64,000 bases of DNA from Hydrogenophaga sp. BPS33 (GTDB lineage: Bacteria > Pseudomonadota > Gammaproteobacteria > Burkholderiales > Burkholderiaceae_C). Of the stretch, positions 52,035-63,618 are shown one piece after another. A program made the position numbers and the translations under genes. Within the stretch, counting starts at the first letter, position 1. Each line of letters opens with the position of its first letter. Under the pieces are notes generated by a model. That model was not told where the DNA came from. It searched no databases and was given only the letters and a program-made list of their open reading frames with translations. The stretch lies in the NCBI RefSeq assembly GCF_009859475.1, contig NZ_CP044549.1, forward strand, positions 372,001 to 436,000. The letters are read 5' to 3'.

Positions 52035-52978
52035 GGCGTGTCGCTCCTCACTCCGGGGCGGTCGGCCCGCGCGCCGGGGCGAGCCGCTTCGGCGGGCGCG
52101 GCCAGCGGCGAGGGCGGCAGCACCGCCGCCGTGGACGCCAGCACCAGCACATGCAGCGTGCCCTGCACGCGGGCCAGGGGCTCGCACTCGATGCGCGCGA
52201 ACGACGAGTCGGCCTGGCGCTCGACCGAGACCACGCGTGCCACCGGCAGGCCGGCGGGGTATACGCCGTCCACGCCGCTGGTGGTGAGCAGATCGCCTTC
52301 TGCGATGTCGGCGCTGGCCAGGGTGTAGCGCAGTTCCATCCCATCGCCGCTGGTCGACGGCTGGCCGTACGCCACGCTGCGCACGCCAGTGCGCGTGTTG
52401 AGCACGGGAATGGCCTGGTCGCGGTCGATCAGCAGCGTGACCTCGGACACCAGCGGGTAGACCCGCGTCACCTGGCCCAGCACCCCGCTTTCGTCCACGA
52501 CCGGTGAGCCCGGCTCGATCCCGTGCGTCTGGCCCCGGTCGATCACGATCTTGCGCGAGTACGGGTCGGCTGCGTCGTACAAAACCTGTGCGCCCACCGC
52601 TTGCGTGCCGATGCGCTCGCGCATCGCGAGCAACTCGCGCAGGCGTTGGTTCTCCAGGGTGATCTGCTCCAGCTGCAGGCTGCGCTCGGCCTGCGCCGTC
52701 AGGCGCTGCAGGGCCTCGCGCTCGTTGGTCTGTGCCGTGTGCAACGAGGTGAAATAGCCCCCGGCCATGCCCGCCAGTTCCACCGGTTGCAACACGGTCC
52801 ATTGCACCGGGTAGAGCACCATCGCGACGGCGGTGCGGATCGGCTCGGCGACTTTGAAGCGCAAGTCGGCCACCATGAGAAACAGCGCCATGGCGCTGCA
52901 CACCACCAGCTTGGACAGTGCCGACGGCCCCTGTTTGAAAAAGGGCGGAGGGGTGCGGTCCAGGGTGCCCAGTGGCAT
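52031..52978 (-). CDS. mreC: Rod shape-determining protein MreC
   Basis: 315 residues. A membrane helix near residues 20-40 (LSKLVVCSAMALFLMVADLRF) is followed by a coiled coil (~70-110, ALQRLTAQAERSLQLEQITLENQRL) and the beta-rich MreC core (YSRKIVIDRGQTHGIEPGSPV, GVLGQVTRVYPLVSEVTLL). The tail (~280-315) is Pro/Ala-rich. It is a periplasmic scaffold that binds PBP2. It lies 69 bp after mreB and overlaps mreD. Confidence 0.94.
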   Translation of the reverse strand: MPLGTLDRTPPPFFKQGPSALSKLVVCSAMALFLMVADLRFKVAEPIRTAVAMVLYPVQWTVLQPVELAGMAGGYFTSLHTAQTNEREALQRLTAQAERSLQLEQITLENQRLRELLAMRERIGTQAVGAQVLYDAADPYSRKIVIDRGQTHGIEPGSPVVDESGVLGQVTRVYPLVSEVTLLIDRDQAIPVLNTRTGVRSVAYGQPSTSGDGMELRYTLASADIAEGDLLTTSGVDGVYPAGLPVARVVSVERQADSSFARIECEPLARVQGTLHVLVLASTAAVLPPSPLAAPAEAARPGARADRPGVRSDTP

Positions 52979-53047
52979 GGGGCTCGGGTGCGGTTCGAAG
53001 GTTGGAGGAGGAGGGCCGCCGAGCCAGGGGAGCGCGACGGCTGGCGC

Positions 53048-54368
<1,321 letters not shown>

Positions 54369-54668
54369 ATGTCCCTGACCCTGTCCGACATCGGGCGCAT
54401 CGCCCATCTGGCGCGCCTGGAGCTCTCACCGGCGCACAGCGAAACCCTGCTGGCCCAGCTCAATGGTTTCTTCGACATCGTCGAGCAGATGAACGCGGTG
54501 GACACCACCGGCGTGGAGCCGCTGGCCCACCCCACCGCGGTGATCGACCACGTGGCGCTGCGCCTTCGCCCGGACGTGGCGAGCGAGCCCAACAACCGCG
54601 AAGCCAACCAGAAGAGTGCACCCGCTGTCGAGCGCGGCCTGTTCCTTGTGCCCAAGGTGATCGAATGA
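54369..54668 (+). CDS. gatC: Asp-tRNA(Asn)/Glu-tRNA(Gln) amidotransferase subunit C
   Basis: 99 residues from the ATG at 54369. Typical sequence: [22 protein letters not shown], then [25 protein letters not shown] and [16 protein letters not shown]. GatC holds GatA and GatB together; the complex converts Asp-tRNA(Asn) and Glu-tRNA(Gln) to amidated forms. Its stop overlaps the gatA start (ATGA). Confidence 0.95.
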   Translation: MSLTLSDIGRIAHLARLELSPAHSETLLAQLNGFFDIVEQMNAVDTTGVEPLAHPTAVIDHVALRLRPDVASEPNNREANQKSAPAVERGLFLVPKVIE

Positions 54669-56155
54669 ACGCGTTGCATACCTTGGGCGTGACCGAGCTG
54701 GCCAGCGCCATCGCCGACAAGAAAACCAGCAGCGTCGAAGCCGCCCAGCACCTGCTGGCCCGCGCGAAGCAATACGAAGGCCTGGGCGCCTACCTCGCCT
54801 TCAACGAAGAAGCCACGCTGGCGCAAGCCCGTGCGGCCGATGCACGCATTGCCGCTGGCGAGCGCACGCCGCTGCTGGGCGTGCCACTGGCGCACAAGGA
54901 CATCTTCGTCACGAAGGACTTTCCCACCACGGCGGGCTCGAAGATGATCGAGGGCTACCAGAGCCCGTTCGACGCCACCGTGGTGCAACGCCTGGCCGCG
55001 CAGGGCGCTGTCACGCTGGGCAAGCTCAACTGCGACGAGTTCGCCATGGGCGGCAGCAACGAGAACTCGGCCTATGGCGTGGCCCGCAACCCCTGGGACA
55101 GCGCGCGCGTGCCGGGCGGCTCGTCGGGCGGTTCCGCCGTGGCCGTGGCCGCGCGCCTGGCGCCCGCCGCGACCGGCACCGACACCGGTGGTTCGATCCG
55201 CCAGCCGGCCAGCTTCTGCGGCGTTACCGGCATCAAGCCCACCTACGGCCGCTGCTCGCGCTATGGCATGGTGGCCTTTGCGTCCAGCCTGGACCAAGCC
55301 GGTCCGATGGCACGCAGCGCTGCCGACTGCGCCGTGCTGCTCAGCACCATGGCGGGTCCCGACATCGACCGCGACTCCACCAGCCTGGACCACCCGCCCG
55401 TGGACTACACCGCGCTGCTTGGAAAACCGCGCGAAGGTGCCAGCGCCGCGCAACCGCTCAAGGGCCTGCGCATCGGCTTGCCCCAGGAGTTCTTCGGTGA
55501 AGGTTGCGCGCCCGATGTGGCGAGTGCCGTGCGGGCCGCGCTGGGCGAGGTCGAGAAACTGGGCGCCACGCTCGTGGATGTGTCGCTGCCCCGCACCGAG
55601 CTCTCCATTCCGGTCTACTACATCATTGCGCCGGCCGAAGCCAGCTCGAACCTCAGCCGCTTCGACGGCGTGAAGTTCGGCCACCGCGCCGCGAAGTACG
55701 ACGACCTGATCGACATGTACAAGAAGTCGCGCAGCGAAGGATTCGGGCCGGAGGTGCAGCGCCGCATCATGATCGGCACCTACGTGCTCAGCCACGGTTA
55801 CTACGACGCCTACTACCTGCAGGCGCAGAAGATCCGCCGCCTGATCGCGCAGGACTTCCAGGCCGCGTTCGCGCAGTGCGATCTGATCGCCGGCCCGGTG
55901 GCGCCCACGGTGGCCTGGAAGATCGGCGAGAAGAGCAACGACCCGGTGGCCAACTACCTGGCCGACATCTACACCCTCTCCACCAGCCTGGCGGGCCTGC
56001 CCGGCATGAGCGTGCCTGCGGGCTTTGGCGCGGGCGGCATGCCGGTGGGCCTGCAGCTTGTGGGCAACTATTTCCAGGAAGGCCCGCTGCTGCAGGCCGC
56101 GCACGCTTTCCAGCAAGCGACCGACTGGCACACGCGTGCTCCCCAAGGCTACTGA
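54665..56155 (+). CDS. gatA: Asp-tRNA(Asn)/Glu-tRNA(Gln) amidotransferase subunit A
   Basis: 496 residues. Amidase-signature enzyme: catalytic Lys in PLAHKDIF (~residue 79), the Gly/Ser-rich [16 protein letters not shown] with cis-Ser and nucleophile Ser (~155-180), and [20 protein letters not shown]. It releases ammonia from glutamine for transfer by GatB. The next gene should be gatB, but an unrelated 1.9-kb gene intervenes. Confidence 0.96.
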   Translation: MNALHTLGVTELASAIADKKTSSVEAAQHLLARAKQYEGLGAYLAFNEEATLAQARAADARIAAGERTPLLGVPLAHKDIFVTKDFPTTAGSKMIEGYQSPFDATVVQRLAAQGAVTLGKLNCDEFAMGGSNENSAYGVARNPWDSARVPGGSSGGSAVAVAARLAPAATGTDTGGSIRQPASFCGVTGIKPTYGRCSRYGMVAFASSLDQAGPMARSAADCAVLLSTMAGPDIDRDSTSLDHPPVDYTALLGKPREGASAAQPLKGLRIGLPQEFFGEGCAPDVASAVRAALGEVEKLGATLVDVSLPRTELSIPVYYIIAPAEASSNLSRFDGVKFGHRAAKYDDLIDMYKKSRSEGFGPEVQRRIMIGTYVLSHGYYDAYYLQAQKIRRLIAQDFQAAFAQCDLIAGPVAPTVAWKIGEKSNDPVANYLADIYTLSTSLAGLPGMSVPAGFGAGGMPVGLQLVGNYFQEGPLLQAAHAFQQATDWHTRAPQGY

Positions 56156-56167
56156 GAACGGAAGCTC

Positions 56168-58063
56168 ATGGACGAACTTGATGTTTTGCTTAGCAACCTG
56201 GAGAGGCTCATCGGTCAAGGGCGTTTCGAGGAGTTGGAGAGCGACACCATTGAGATCAAGCCTTGTCCTGCCAACTCTCAGGATTGGAGTGAGCGTTACC
56301 GCTCTGTCAACGCATTCCTCAACACCCGTGGAGGGTTGCTGGTCCTGGGCGTGAAGGAATCTGGACAGGGCGTGGATCGCAAGTATGTGTTCACCGGCTA
56401 TCAGCCAGATGCAGAGCCAAAGTTAAAAGAACTCCATCAGATCTTTGTGGATGGGGAGAAGCGCGTATTGGACTGCACCGAGTACTTACCGCCTCCAGAG
56501 ATTCGGCCCTTTCTGACAGGTCGGGTAGCGGTCGTTCGGGTCGACGAATTGCCTGCTCAAAAGAAGTTCGCCTTTTTCAAGGGCTCAGCCTACAAGCGCG
56601 TTTTGACGGGCGATCACGTGATCAAGCAGGCAGAGCTTGATCGCTATTCGGAGTTTCTCGAAGAGATATCTCAAGCGAAAGAGCTTGCCCCGTTGGGGCA
56701 AGAGGATGTGAGCAACGTTGATCTGGATCGACTCAACGAGTACATACTGCAGTTGAACCGCCTTCACAGGGTGGAGAGCTTGAAGCCCACGCTAGAGGAC
56801 GCACTGCCTTTTCTCACGCGCAAGCGATTCATCATAGAAGGTCGGCTGACTGTGCTCGGTGCTTTGGTATGCGGCCAATATCCAGAAGACCTTTTGGGCT
56901 TTCGTGCACACGTTCATGGCTATGTGAACGCCCCGACACAAGCGTCTGTTGTGGTGCAAGACAAGCAGGACATCATTGGCAACATACTTCCCTTGTTGGA
57001 GCAGGCCAATGCGTATGTTCTGCGCAATATCCATGCCGGTGTTGGCGTTGAACACGGGGGCAAGATTTCCGCTCAGTATCCGGAGTCGGTCTTGCGAGAA
57101 ACCTTGAACAACGCGCTGGCGCATCGTGACTACGCTATCAACAAGCAGGTCGTTATCTCCATCACTCCAGGGCGTCAACTTGAAATTTCCAATCCTGGAA
57201 AATTTCGAGATCAGCTGTTGATTCGTCATACCAGTGATGCGGCACGGGCATTGACGGCAATACTGCGTGTTGTGCCGGAAACCAAGCCCAGAAACCCACG
57301 GTTGGCAGATGTGCTGCGCGTTTTTCGCAAGTGGGAAGGCCGTGGAATTGGCATGGCTACGCTGGTGAGTCTTAGCCTCGACAACAAGCTGAATCTTCCC
57401 TATTTCAAGTTAAAGACCGACGAAGTGACATTGGTCTTGCAAGCAGGATCGCTTGTAGATGATCAGATCCAGGAGCTGTTTGAATCTCGAGATGCCTACA
57501 TCGCCGAAAAGCTAGGCTCTTTCGACGAACTAACGCCCGAAAAGCAAGCGGTTCTCGCCTATCTGATCAAGAGTGAGTGGGCAAACTCAGAAGGCAAATA
57601 CTGCATCCTACTAACGCCTGACAACAACCATGCGCAAGCGATCAAGTCCCTGGAGGCTGCGGGCTTGATTGACCGAGATGATCGCAGCCCAGACCTGTAT
57701 CCCATCTACACGGTGGACAGGACGTTGCTTTCCAATGACTTTTCCGCGGAACTGAGAGAGCGCTTTGGGAACGCGTTTGACGAGATCCCCTTGACTTCAA
57801 GACAAGTCATGGCAGTCGTGTATCGCTACAACCATTTCAACTCGAAGCGCGCCGTCAGTGCAAAGCAGGCAAGCTTTTCACTTTGGGCCTCGGAGAAAGG
57901 AAATCCCGCCGACATCAAGGCGTTCGATCTCTTCTATCGAAGTATTCGCCGAGTCTTCAATCAACTCGAAGGCCAGGGTTTCATTGAACGAGACTCCACG
58001 CCTGGTGCGAAGGGATACGTGCTGGCGAAGAGCCTGAAAAACACTCAAAAATCGCTGTTCTGA
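56168..58063 (+). CDS. AlbA_2/Schlafen-like ATP-binding protein inserted between gatA and gatB
   Basis: 631 residues, 12 bp after gatA and 2 bp before gatB, so it rides on the gat transcript. Residues ~20-150 fit the AlbA_2 (Schlafen-type) domain: ESDTIEIKP at ~24-32, then [21 protein letters not shown] (~44-64). Residues ~303-345 fit the associated HATPase_c_4 module ([20 protein letters not shown] then LEISNPGKF), with [10 protein letters not shown] at ~390-399 as the glycine-rich loop. The C-terminal ~180 residues look like two winged-helix segments ([18 protein letters not shown]). Codon use is clearly AT-richer than in the flanking genes. Related proteins occur as transcriptional regulators and in defence islands. 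A phage-defence or stress role is inference. Confidence 0.82.
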   Translation: MDELDVLLSNLERLIGQGRFEELESDTIEIKPCPANSQDWSERYRSVNAFLNTRGGLLVLGVKESGQGVDRKYVFTGYQPDAEPKLKELHQIFVDGEKRVLDCTEYLPPPEIRPFLTGRVAVVRVDELPAQKKFAFFKGSAYKRVLTGDHVIKQAELDRYSEFLEEISQAKELAPLGQEDVSNVDLDRLNEYILQLNRLHRVESLKPTLEDALPFLTRKRFIIEGRLTVLGALVCGQYPEDLLGFRAHVHGYVNAPTQASVVVQDKQDIIGNILPLLEQANAYVLRNIHAGVGVEHGGKISAQYPESVLRETLNNALAHRDYAINKQVVISITPGRQLEISNPGKFRDQLLIRHTSDAARALTAILRVVPETKPRNPRLADVLRVFRKWEGRGIGMATLVSLSLDNKLNLPYFKLKTDEVTLVLQAGSLVDDQIQELFESRDAYIAEKLGSFDELTPEKQAVLAYLIKSEWANSEGKYCILLTPDNNHAQAIKSLEAAGLIDRDDRSPDLYPIYTVDRTLLSNDFSAELRERFGNAFDEIPLTSRQVMAVVYRYNHFNSKRAVSAKQASFSLWASEKGNPADIKAFDLFYRSIRRVFNQLEGQGFIERDSTPGAKGYVLAKSLKNTQKSLF

Positions 58064-58065
58064 AT

Positions 58066-59526
<1,461 letters not shown>

Positions 59527-59535
59527 AGTAGAGAA

Positions 59536-59649
59536 CACCCCCCTGCGCTGCTTCGCAGCTTCCCCCCTCTGTGGCGCGCCTTCGGCGCTTCGAGGGGGGA
59601 CGGTATCTCGGGCCGGCGGAGCCGGACCCTTGATGCCTCTGGAGCAAGG
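59536..59649 (+). repeat. Dispersed GC-rich repeat, copy F (forward)
   Basis: A full forward copy follows gatB, between it and the convergent DUF4124 gene. The core reads CCCCCCTCTGTGGCGCGCC with GAGGGGGG closing the stem. The left arm differs by CGCTGCTTCGCAGC replacing the usual CGCCGCTGCGCGGC, a compensated change that keeps a small hairpin. The rest of the gap up to 59708 shows nothing recognisable. Confidence 0.87.
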
Positions 59650-59708
59650 CACGCTCGCCGGAAAGACAGCTGCTGCTGTTTCCCGGGCCGACAAACCCTG
59701 TTAGCCCG

Positions 59709-60386
59709 TCAGCGCGCCATCGACGGGCTGCCCGACGCGGACCACAGTTGCTTGAGCTTGACCAGCTCCTCGTCGAACCGCGCATTGATGCGCTGCTTTT
59801 CCTGGGCCTGCTCTTCCAGGAAGCGCTTCTGGATCTGCATCTGCTTGTCGTTGTCTTCGACCTTGCGCTTGAGCCAGTTGGGCGCCTTGGCCACGTCGCC
59901 CTGGTAGAACTCCAGCTCGGTGTTGATGTCCTTGCGCTGGGCGACCAGGGCGATCTCCCGTTTCTTCACCGCGCCGATCACCTCATCGACCTGTCCCAAA
60001 GCGTCCGCGCGCTCCTTGTCGTGCACCCCCTGGTTGGGATAGCGGATCAACAGCGCGCGGTCGCGCCGGCGTTCTTCCTGGATGCGCGCGCGCTGCTCGG
60101 CTTCCTGGCGGCGCTGGGCGTCGAGCTTGGCGCGCTCGTCGGCGGTGTAGCTCGGCGGGATGGTCTTGATGACCGTGCCGCTGCCGCCCATGACTTGTTG
60201 CTCCCGGTCCAGGCACGCCACGATGGGCCGGTCCGACGTGAGCCGCCGCCCGCTCGCATCCACGCAGGTGTAGATCTGGGCATGGCTCGCCGAGCCCCAC
60301 AGTCCGAGGCCCAGCCACAGCGCGCCATAGCGGGCCAGGAGGGATGGCGGCCGCGGGAGGGAGAGCGAGGGCATCGGGTGGGACAT
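59709..60386 (-). CDS. DUF4124 domain protein, periplasmic
   Basis: 225 residues from the ATG at 60386; a second ATG at 60374 is possible. A signal peptide (LLARYGALWLGLGLWGSASHA) is followed by the DUF4124 start IYTCVDASGRRLTSDRPIVAC (~residues 37-57). The C-terminal 130 residues are a long charged coiled coil (DERAKLDAQRRQEAEQRARIQEE, KQMQIQKRFLEEQAQEKQR). Function unknown. It lies 14 bp after pyrE, on the same strand. Confidence 0.85.
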   Translation of the reverse strand: MSHPMPSLSLPRPPSLLARYGALWLGLGLWGSASHAQIYTCVDASGRRLTSDRPIVACLDREQQVMGGSGTVIKTIPPSYTADERAKLDAQRRQEAEQRARIQEERRRDRALLIRYPNQGVHDKERADALGQVDEVIGAVKKREIALVAQRKDINTELEFYQGDVAKAPNWLKRKVEDNDKQMQIQKRFLEEQAQEKQRINARFDEELVKLKQLWSASGSPSMAR

Positions 60387-60400
60387 GGGGGCGAAGGGGT

Positions 60401-61126
60401 TCAGGAAACGCCGTAGCGTTGTCGATAGGCCAGCACACGTTCGCGATGTGCATCGTGCTCGCCGCCCGTGTGACCGGAGAGATACTGCAGCAAATCGTCC
60501 AGCGTCGCAATCGTGCAAACCTGCATGCCCAGTGTGCGCTGCACGTACTGCACCGCACTGTGTTCCAGGTCCTGCACGCGCCCGTCGGGCCCGACCTCGG
60601 TGGCTTTTTCCTGGCGGTCCAGCGAGATGGCGATCGCATGCGGCTGCGCGCCCGCGGCCCGGATCAGTGCGATGGATTCGCGCGCAGCGGTGCCGGCGGA
60701 GATCACGTCGTCGACGATCAGCACGCGCCCTCGGAGCGGCGCGCCCACGAGCGTGCCGCCTTCGCCGTGGTCCTTGGCTTCCTTGCGGTTGTAGGCGAAG
60801 GGCACATTGCGGCCCAGGCGCGCGAGCTCGATCGCCACCGCCGCGCCCAATGGGATGCCCTTGTAGGCGGGGCCGAAGATCATGTCGAACTCGGTGCCGT
60901 TGTCCATGAGGGCTTTTGCATAGAATTGCGCGAGCCGACCCAGCTTGGCGCCATCGTCGAACAAGCCGGCGTTGAAGAAGTAGGGGCTCATGCGGCCGGC
61001 CTTGGTCTTGAATTCGCCAAAGCGAAGCGCGCCGGCTTCCACACAGAACCGCACGAACGCCTGCGCCAGCGCGGCAGCACTCTCATTTTTCGCGCCGGCC
61101 TGCGCCGCGCCCGTATCCAACACCAT
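60401..61126 (-). CDS. pyrE: Orotate phosphoribosyltransferase
   Basis: 241 residues from the ATG at 61126. The PRPP-binding motif RVLIVDDVISAGTAARES lies near residue 140. Also present are FGEFKTKAGRMSPYFFNAGLFDDG (~35-60) and FGPAYKGIPLG (~80). It makes orotidine 5'-phosphate from orotate and PRPP in pyrimidine synthesis. Its start codon overlaps the exonuclease III start on the opposite strand (CATG). Confidence 0.94.
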   Translation of the reverse strand: MVLDTGAAQAGAKNESAAALAQAFVRFCVEAGALRFGEFKTKAGRMSPYFFNAGLFDDGAKLGRLAQFYAKALMDNGTEFDMIFGPAYKGIPLGAAVAIELARLGRNVPFAYNRKEAKDHGEGGTLVGAPLRGRVLIVDDVISAGTAARESIALIRAAGAQPHAIAISLDRQEKATEVGPDGRVQDLEHSAVQYVQRTLGMQVCTIATLDDLLQYLSGHTGGEHDAHRERVLAYRQRYGVS

Positions 61127-61928
61127 GGAGAAGTCCTTGTTCAAACTGACCAGCCTCAACCTCAACGGGATTCGCTCCGCCACCACCAAGGGCTTGGAGA
61201 AATGGCTGGCCACACACGCGCCCGATTGTATTTGCGTGCAGGAGGTGAAGTGCCAGGCCAGCGATGTGGAGGGCCGCTTCGAGCAACTCGCCGGGCTCAA
61301 GGGCCATTTCCACTTTGCGCAGAAGAAGGGCTATTCCGGCACCGGCATCTTCACCCGCCACGAACCGAGCGACGTGGTGATCGGCTTTGGCTCCAGGGAG
61401 TTTGATGACGAAGGGCGCTTTACCGAACTGCGTTTCGACACGCCACAGCGCAAGCTCTCCATCCTGAGCGTGTATTTTCCCAGCGGCTCGTCGGGCCCGG
61501 AACGCCAGGACGCCAAGTACCGCTTCCTGGCCGACTTCTACCCGCACCTGCAGTCGCTCAAGAACGGGCGCGAATTCATCCTGTGTGGCGACGTGAACAT
61601 CGCGCACCAGGAAAAGGACCTGAAGAACTGGCGCAGCAACCAGAAGAACAGCGGCTTCCTGCCGGAAGAGCGCGCCTGGATGACCACGCTGCTGGACGCC
61701 GGCGGCATGGTGGACGTGTACCGCCGCCTGCAGCCCGACACCACCGATGCCTGCTACACGTGGTGGAGCAACCGGGGCCAGGCCTACGCGAACAACGTGG
61801 GCTGGCGGCTGGACTACCACCTGGCGACGCCGGCGCTGGCGGCGCTGGCGCGCACCGAGTCGATTTACAAGACGGAGAAGTTCTCTGACCACGCGCCGAT
61901 CAGCATCGACTACGACTTTCAGTTGTGA
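61125..61928 (+). CDS. xth: Exodeoxyribonuclease III / AP endonuclease
   Basis: 267 residues from the ATG at 61125 (MEKSLFKLTSLNLNGIRSA). A TTG at 61137 (MFKLTSLNLNG) would also fit the family. Motifs: NLNGIRSA, CICVQEVKCQ with the catalytic Glu, LSILSVYFPSGSSGPERQD, LCGDVNIAHQEKDLKNW, and the terminal FSDHAPISIDYDF with catalytic Asp and His. It cleaves abasic sites and degrades 3' ends during base-excision repair. Divergent from pyrE with overlapping start codons. Confidence 0.94.
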   Translation: MEKSLFKLTSLNLNGIRSATTKGLEKWLATHAPDCICVQEVKCQASDVEGRFEQLAGLKGHFHFAQKKGYSGTGIFTRHEPSDVVIGFGSREFDDEGRFTELRFDTPQRKLSILSVYFPSGSSGPERQDAKYRFLADFYPHLQSLKNGREFILCGDVNIAHQEKDLKNWRSNQKNSGFLPEERAWMTTLLDAGGMVDVYRRLQPDTTDACYTWWSNRGQAYANNVGWRLDYHLATPALAALARTESIYKTEKFSDHAPISIDYDFQL

Positions 61929-61950
61929 GCGCGGCGCGCGCCGACCTGCG

Positions 61951-62592
61951 CTACCAGCGCAGCAGCCGAGGCCCCAGCAACGCACCGGCGGCCACCGGCA
62001 GTGCCATGCCCAGCACGTACCAGATGGCAATGAAGGGCGCGGCGAGCTCCGGGCAGTGCAGGGCGTAAACCGCCGCACCGCACGCGCCGCTCAGGGCGCC
62101 CGCACCCGCGCCGGCCAGCGCAGGGCGCACCGGCGCCATGGACTTCAACACCCAGATCGCGGCGATGAACACCGGCAGCGACAGCACCGCGATGTTCTCT
62201 GCGCACACGCGCCAGGTGCGGCTCAGGATAAGTAACGGCATGTCGGCAGCCGGTGCCTGCAGGAGTGCCACCGCGCCCAGTGTCCAGAGAACGCCGATGG
62301 GCAGGAGCCAGAGCGTCCAAGCCGCGCGCGTGGACGCACCGGGCCGGCCGAGCCGGGCCACCAGCGGCAAGGCCACCAGCGCCATCAGCAGCGGAACGCC
62401 GAACTTCACCCAGAACATCGGCTGGGCGAGGTACGCCCTGAGCGCCGGGTTCACCCCGAGCACCATGCCCATGAGCACGAGCGAGAGGGGCACGGCGAGC
62501 AACAGGCCGATCGCCAGCCGCCGGGCGGCGGCGTGGCGCGGCACCGGCACGGTGTCGGCGGCCAGCAGGTGGATGAGGTCGTCGGTCTTCAT
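61951..62592 (-). CDS. NrsF family (DUF1109) anti-sigma protein
   Basis: 213 residues with about 6 membrane helices (LAIGLLLAVPLSLVLMGMVLG, FGVPLLMALVALPLV, WTLWLLPIGVLWTLGAVALL, IAVLSLPVFIAAIWVL). The start MKTDDLIHLLAADTVPVPR matches NrsF/DUF1109 proteins, which hold their cognate ECF sigma factor at the membrane. Overlaps the sigma gene stop (ATGA), as expected for a sigma/anti-sigma pair. Confidence 0.88.
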   Translation of the reverse strand: MKTDDLIHLLAADTVPVPRHAAARRLAIGLLLAVPLSLVLMGMVLGVNPALRAYLAQPMFWVKFGVPLLMALVALPLVARLGRPGASTRAAWTLWLLPIGVLWTLGAVALLQAPAADMPLLILSRTWRVCAENIAVLSLPVFIAAIWVLKSMAPVRPALAGAGAGALSGACGAAVYALHCPELAAPFIAIWYVLGMALPVAAGALLGPRLLRW

Positions 62593-63194
62593 GGGGAACC
62601 TTTCGCCCGGGGCTTGGGCATGGCGGCGATGCGCGCGGCCAACGCCTTCAGCCCCCGGTGGATGCCGATCTTCACGGCCGATTCGGACATGCCGGTCTCG
62701 CGCGCCACGTCGGCCACCGAGCGGCCTTCGAGCTTGACCTGCTCGATCGGCACGCGCTGGCGCTCGGGCAGCGTGGCCAACAACTGGTCCAGGTCGCGCC
62801 GGGTTTCGGCGGCGTCGCTGTCGCTGGTGTCGAACAAGGCGTTCGCATCGTCGTCCAGCGGGTCGTGCAGCGCTTCGCGCGCTTGGCGCGCGCGCAGCAA
62901 GTCGATGGTCTTGTAGCGCGCGATGGCGTGCACCCAGGCCGTGACCGGCTGGCCGGGTTGGTAGGTGTGGCGCTGGTTGTGAATCGCCAGCAAGGTGTCT
63001 TGCACGAGGTCCTCCACGTCATCCGGCCAACCCGACAGGCGTCGGCGGTAGAACGACCGCAGGCGCGTGCCGAGTTGTTGAAGGAAACGGCGGTACGCCG
63101 CCGCGTCGCCGTCCAGACCCGCGAGCATCAGGTTGCGCAGGGTCTGTTCGGTCTGGGCTTGCGTGGAATCACCGTCGGACGAATGTCGTTCCAT
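62589..63194 (-). CDS. ECF (sigma-70 family) RNA polymerase sigma factor
   Basis: 201 residues from the ATG at 63194 (MERHSSDGDST); a frame-extending start at 63275 is rejected because it reads into the hairpin gap. Region 2: RRLSGWPDDVEDLVQDTLLAIHNQRHTY and VTAWVHAIARYKTIDLLRAR (~residues 55-110). Region 4: LPERQRVPIEQVKLEGRSVADVA and ETGMSESAVKIGIHRGLKAL (~145-190). Resembles SigF-type factors paired with NrsF. Controls are likely redox or metal stress (inference). Confidence 0.9.
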   Translation of the reverse strand: MERHSSDGDSTQAQTEQTLRNLMLAGLDGDAAAYRRFLQQLGTRLRSFYRRRLSGWPDDVEDLVQDTLLAIHNQRHTYQPGQPVTAWVHAIARYKTIDLLRARQAREALHDPLDDDANALFDTSDSDAAETRRDLDQLLATLPERQRVPIEQVKLEGRSVADVARETGMSESAVKIGIHRGLKALAARIAAMPKPRAKGSP

Positions 63195-63244
63195 GGGCCC
63201 GCAGCTTACACGGCGGCCTTTGAACCCCCCGCGGGTTTTCGATC

Positions 63245-63261
63245 GGCTGGCATCGCCAGCC
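63245..63261. terminator. Hairpin after the MXKDX-repeat gene
   Basis: GGCTGGC (63245-63251) pairs exactly with GCCAGCC (63255-63261) across ATC. On the minus strand it lies 24 bp beyond the stop of the MXKDX gene and ~50 bp before the sigma-factor start. No T-run is present, so its role may be partial termination that sets the ratio of the two messages. Confidence 0.35.
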
Positions 63262-63284
63262 GCGAGCGCAAGCACGCTGGGCGC

Positions 63285-63527
63285 TTATTTCTTCATCTCG
63301 TCCTTCTTCATCATGTCGTCTTTCTTCATGGCGTCCTTGCCCATGCTGTCTTTGGCCATCGAATCCTTCTTCATGGGGTCCTTGGACATCGGGTCTTTCT
63401 TCATGCCGTCCTTGGCCATCGAATCCTTGGTCATGGCGTCTTTCTTCATCATGTCGTCGGCGGCGAAGGCCGTGGCAGAAGCGGCGGCCAGGCAGGCGGC
63501 GAGCAGGGCGGTGTTGAGCTTGTTCAT
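63285..63527 (-). CDS. Pentapeptide MXKDX-repeat protein
   Basis: 80 residues from the ATG at 63527, preceded by AAAGGACT. Signal peptide MNKLNTALLAACLAAASATAFA ends at AFA, followed by ~11 repeats of the form M-x-K-D-x (DAMTKDSMAKDGMKKDPMSK and similar), ending KKDEMKK. The mature protein is about 58 residues, very rich in Met, Lys and Asp, and secreted to the periplasm. The MXKDX-repeat family is known to occur near ECF sigma genes, as here. Surface methionines could act as oxidant sinks repaired by a methionine sulfoxide reductase or as metal ligands (inference). Confidence 0.88.
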   Translation of the reverse strand: MNKLNTALLAACLAAASATAFAADDMMKKDAMTKDSMAKDGMKKDPMSKDPMKKDSMAKDSMGKDAMKKDDMMKKDEMKK

Positions 63528-63618
63528 GTTGAGAGTCCTTTGAGAGTGGAGAAAAAATGCGCCGTGATCCGGGATGGGCACGGTCGCGCCGTCTGCGGTT
63601 TTGAGCAGCTAATGCCGT

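Noticed and set aside
63285..63480. Tandem short repeats resembling a CRISPR array
   Set aside because: The ~15-bp periodicity encodes an MXKDX pentapeptide repeat in frame; there are no unique spacers.
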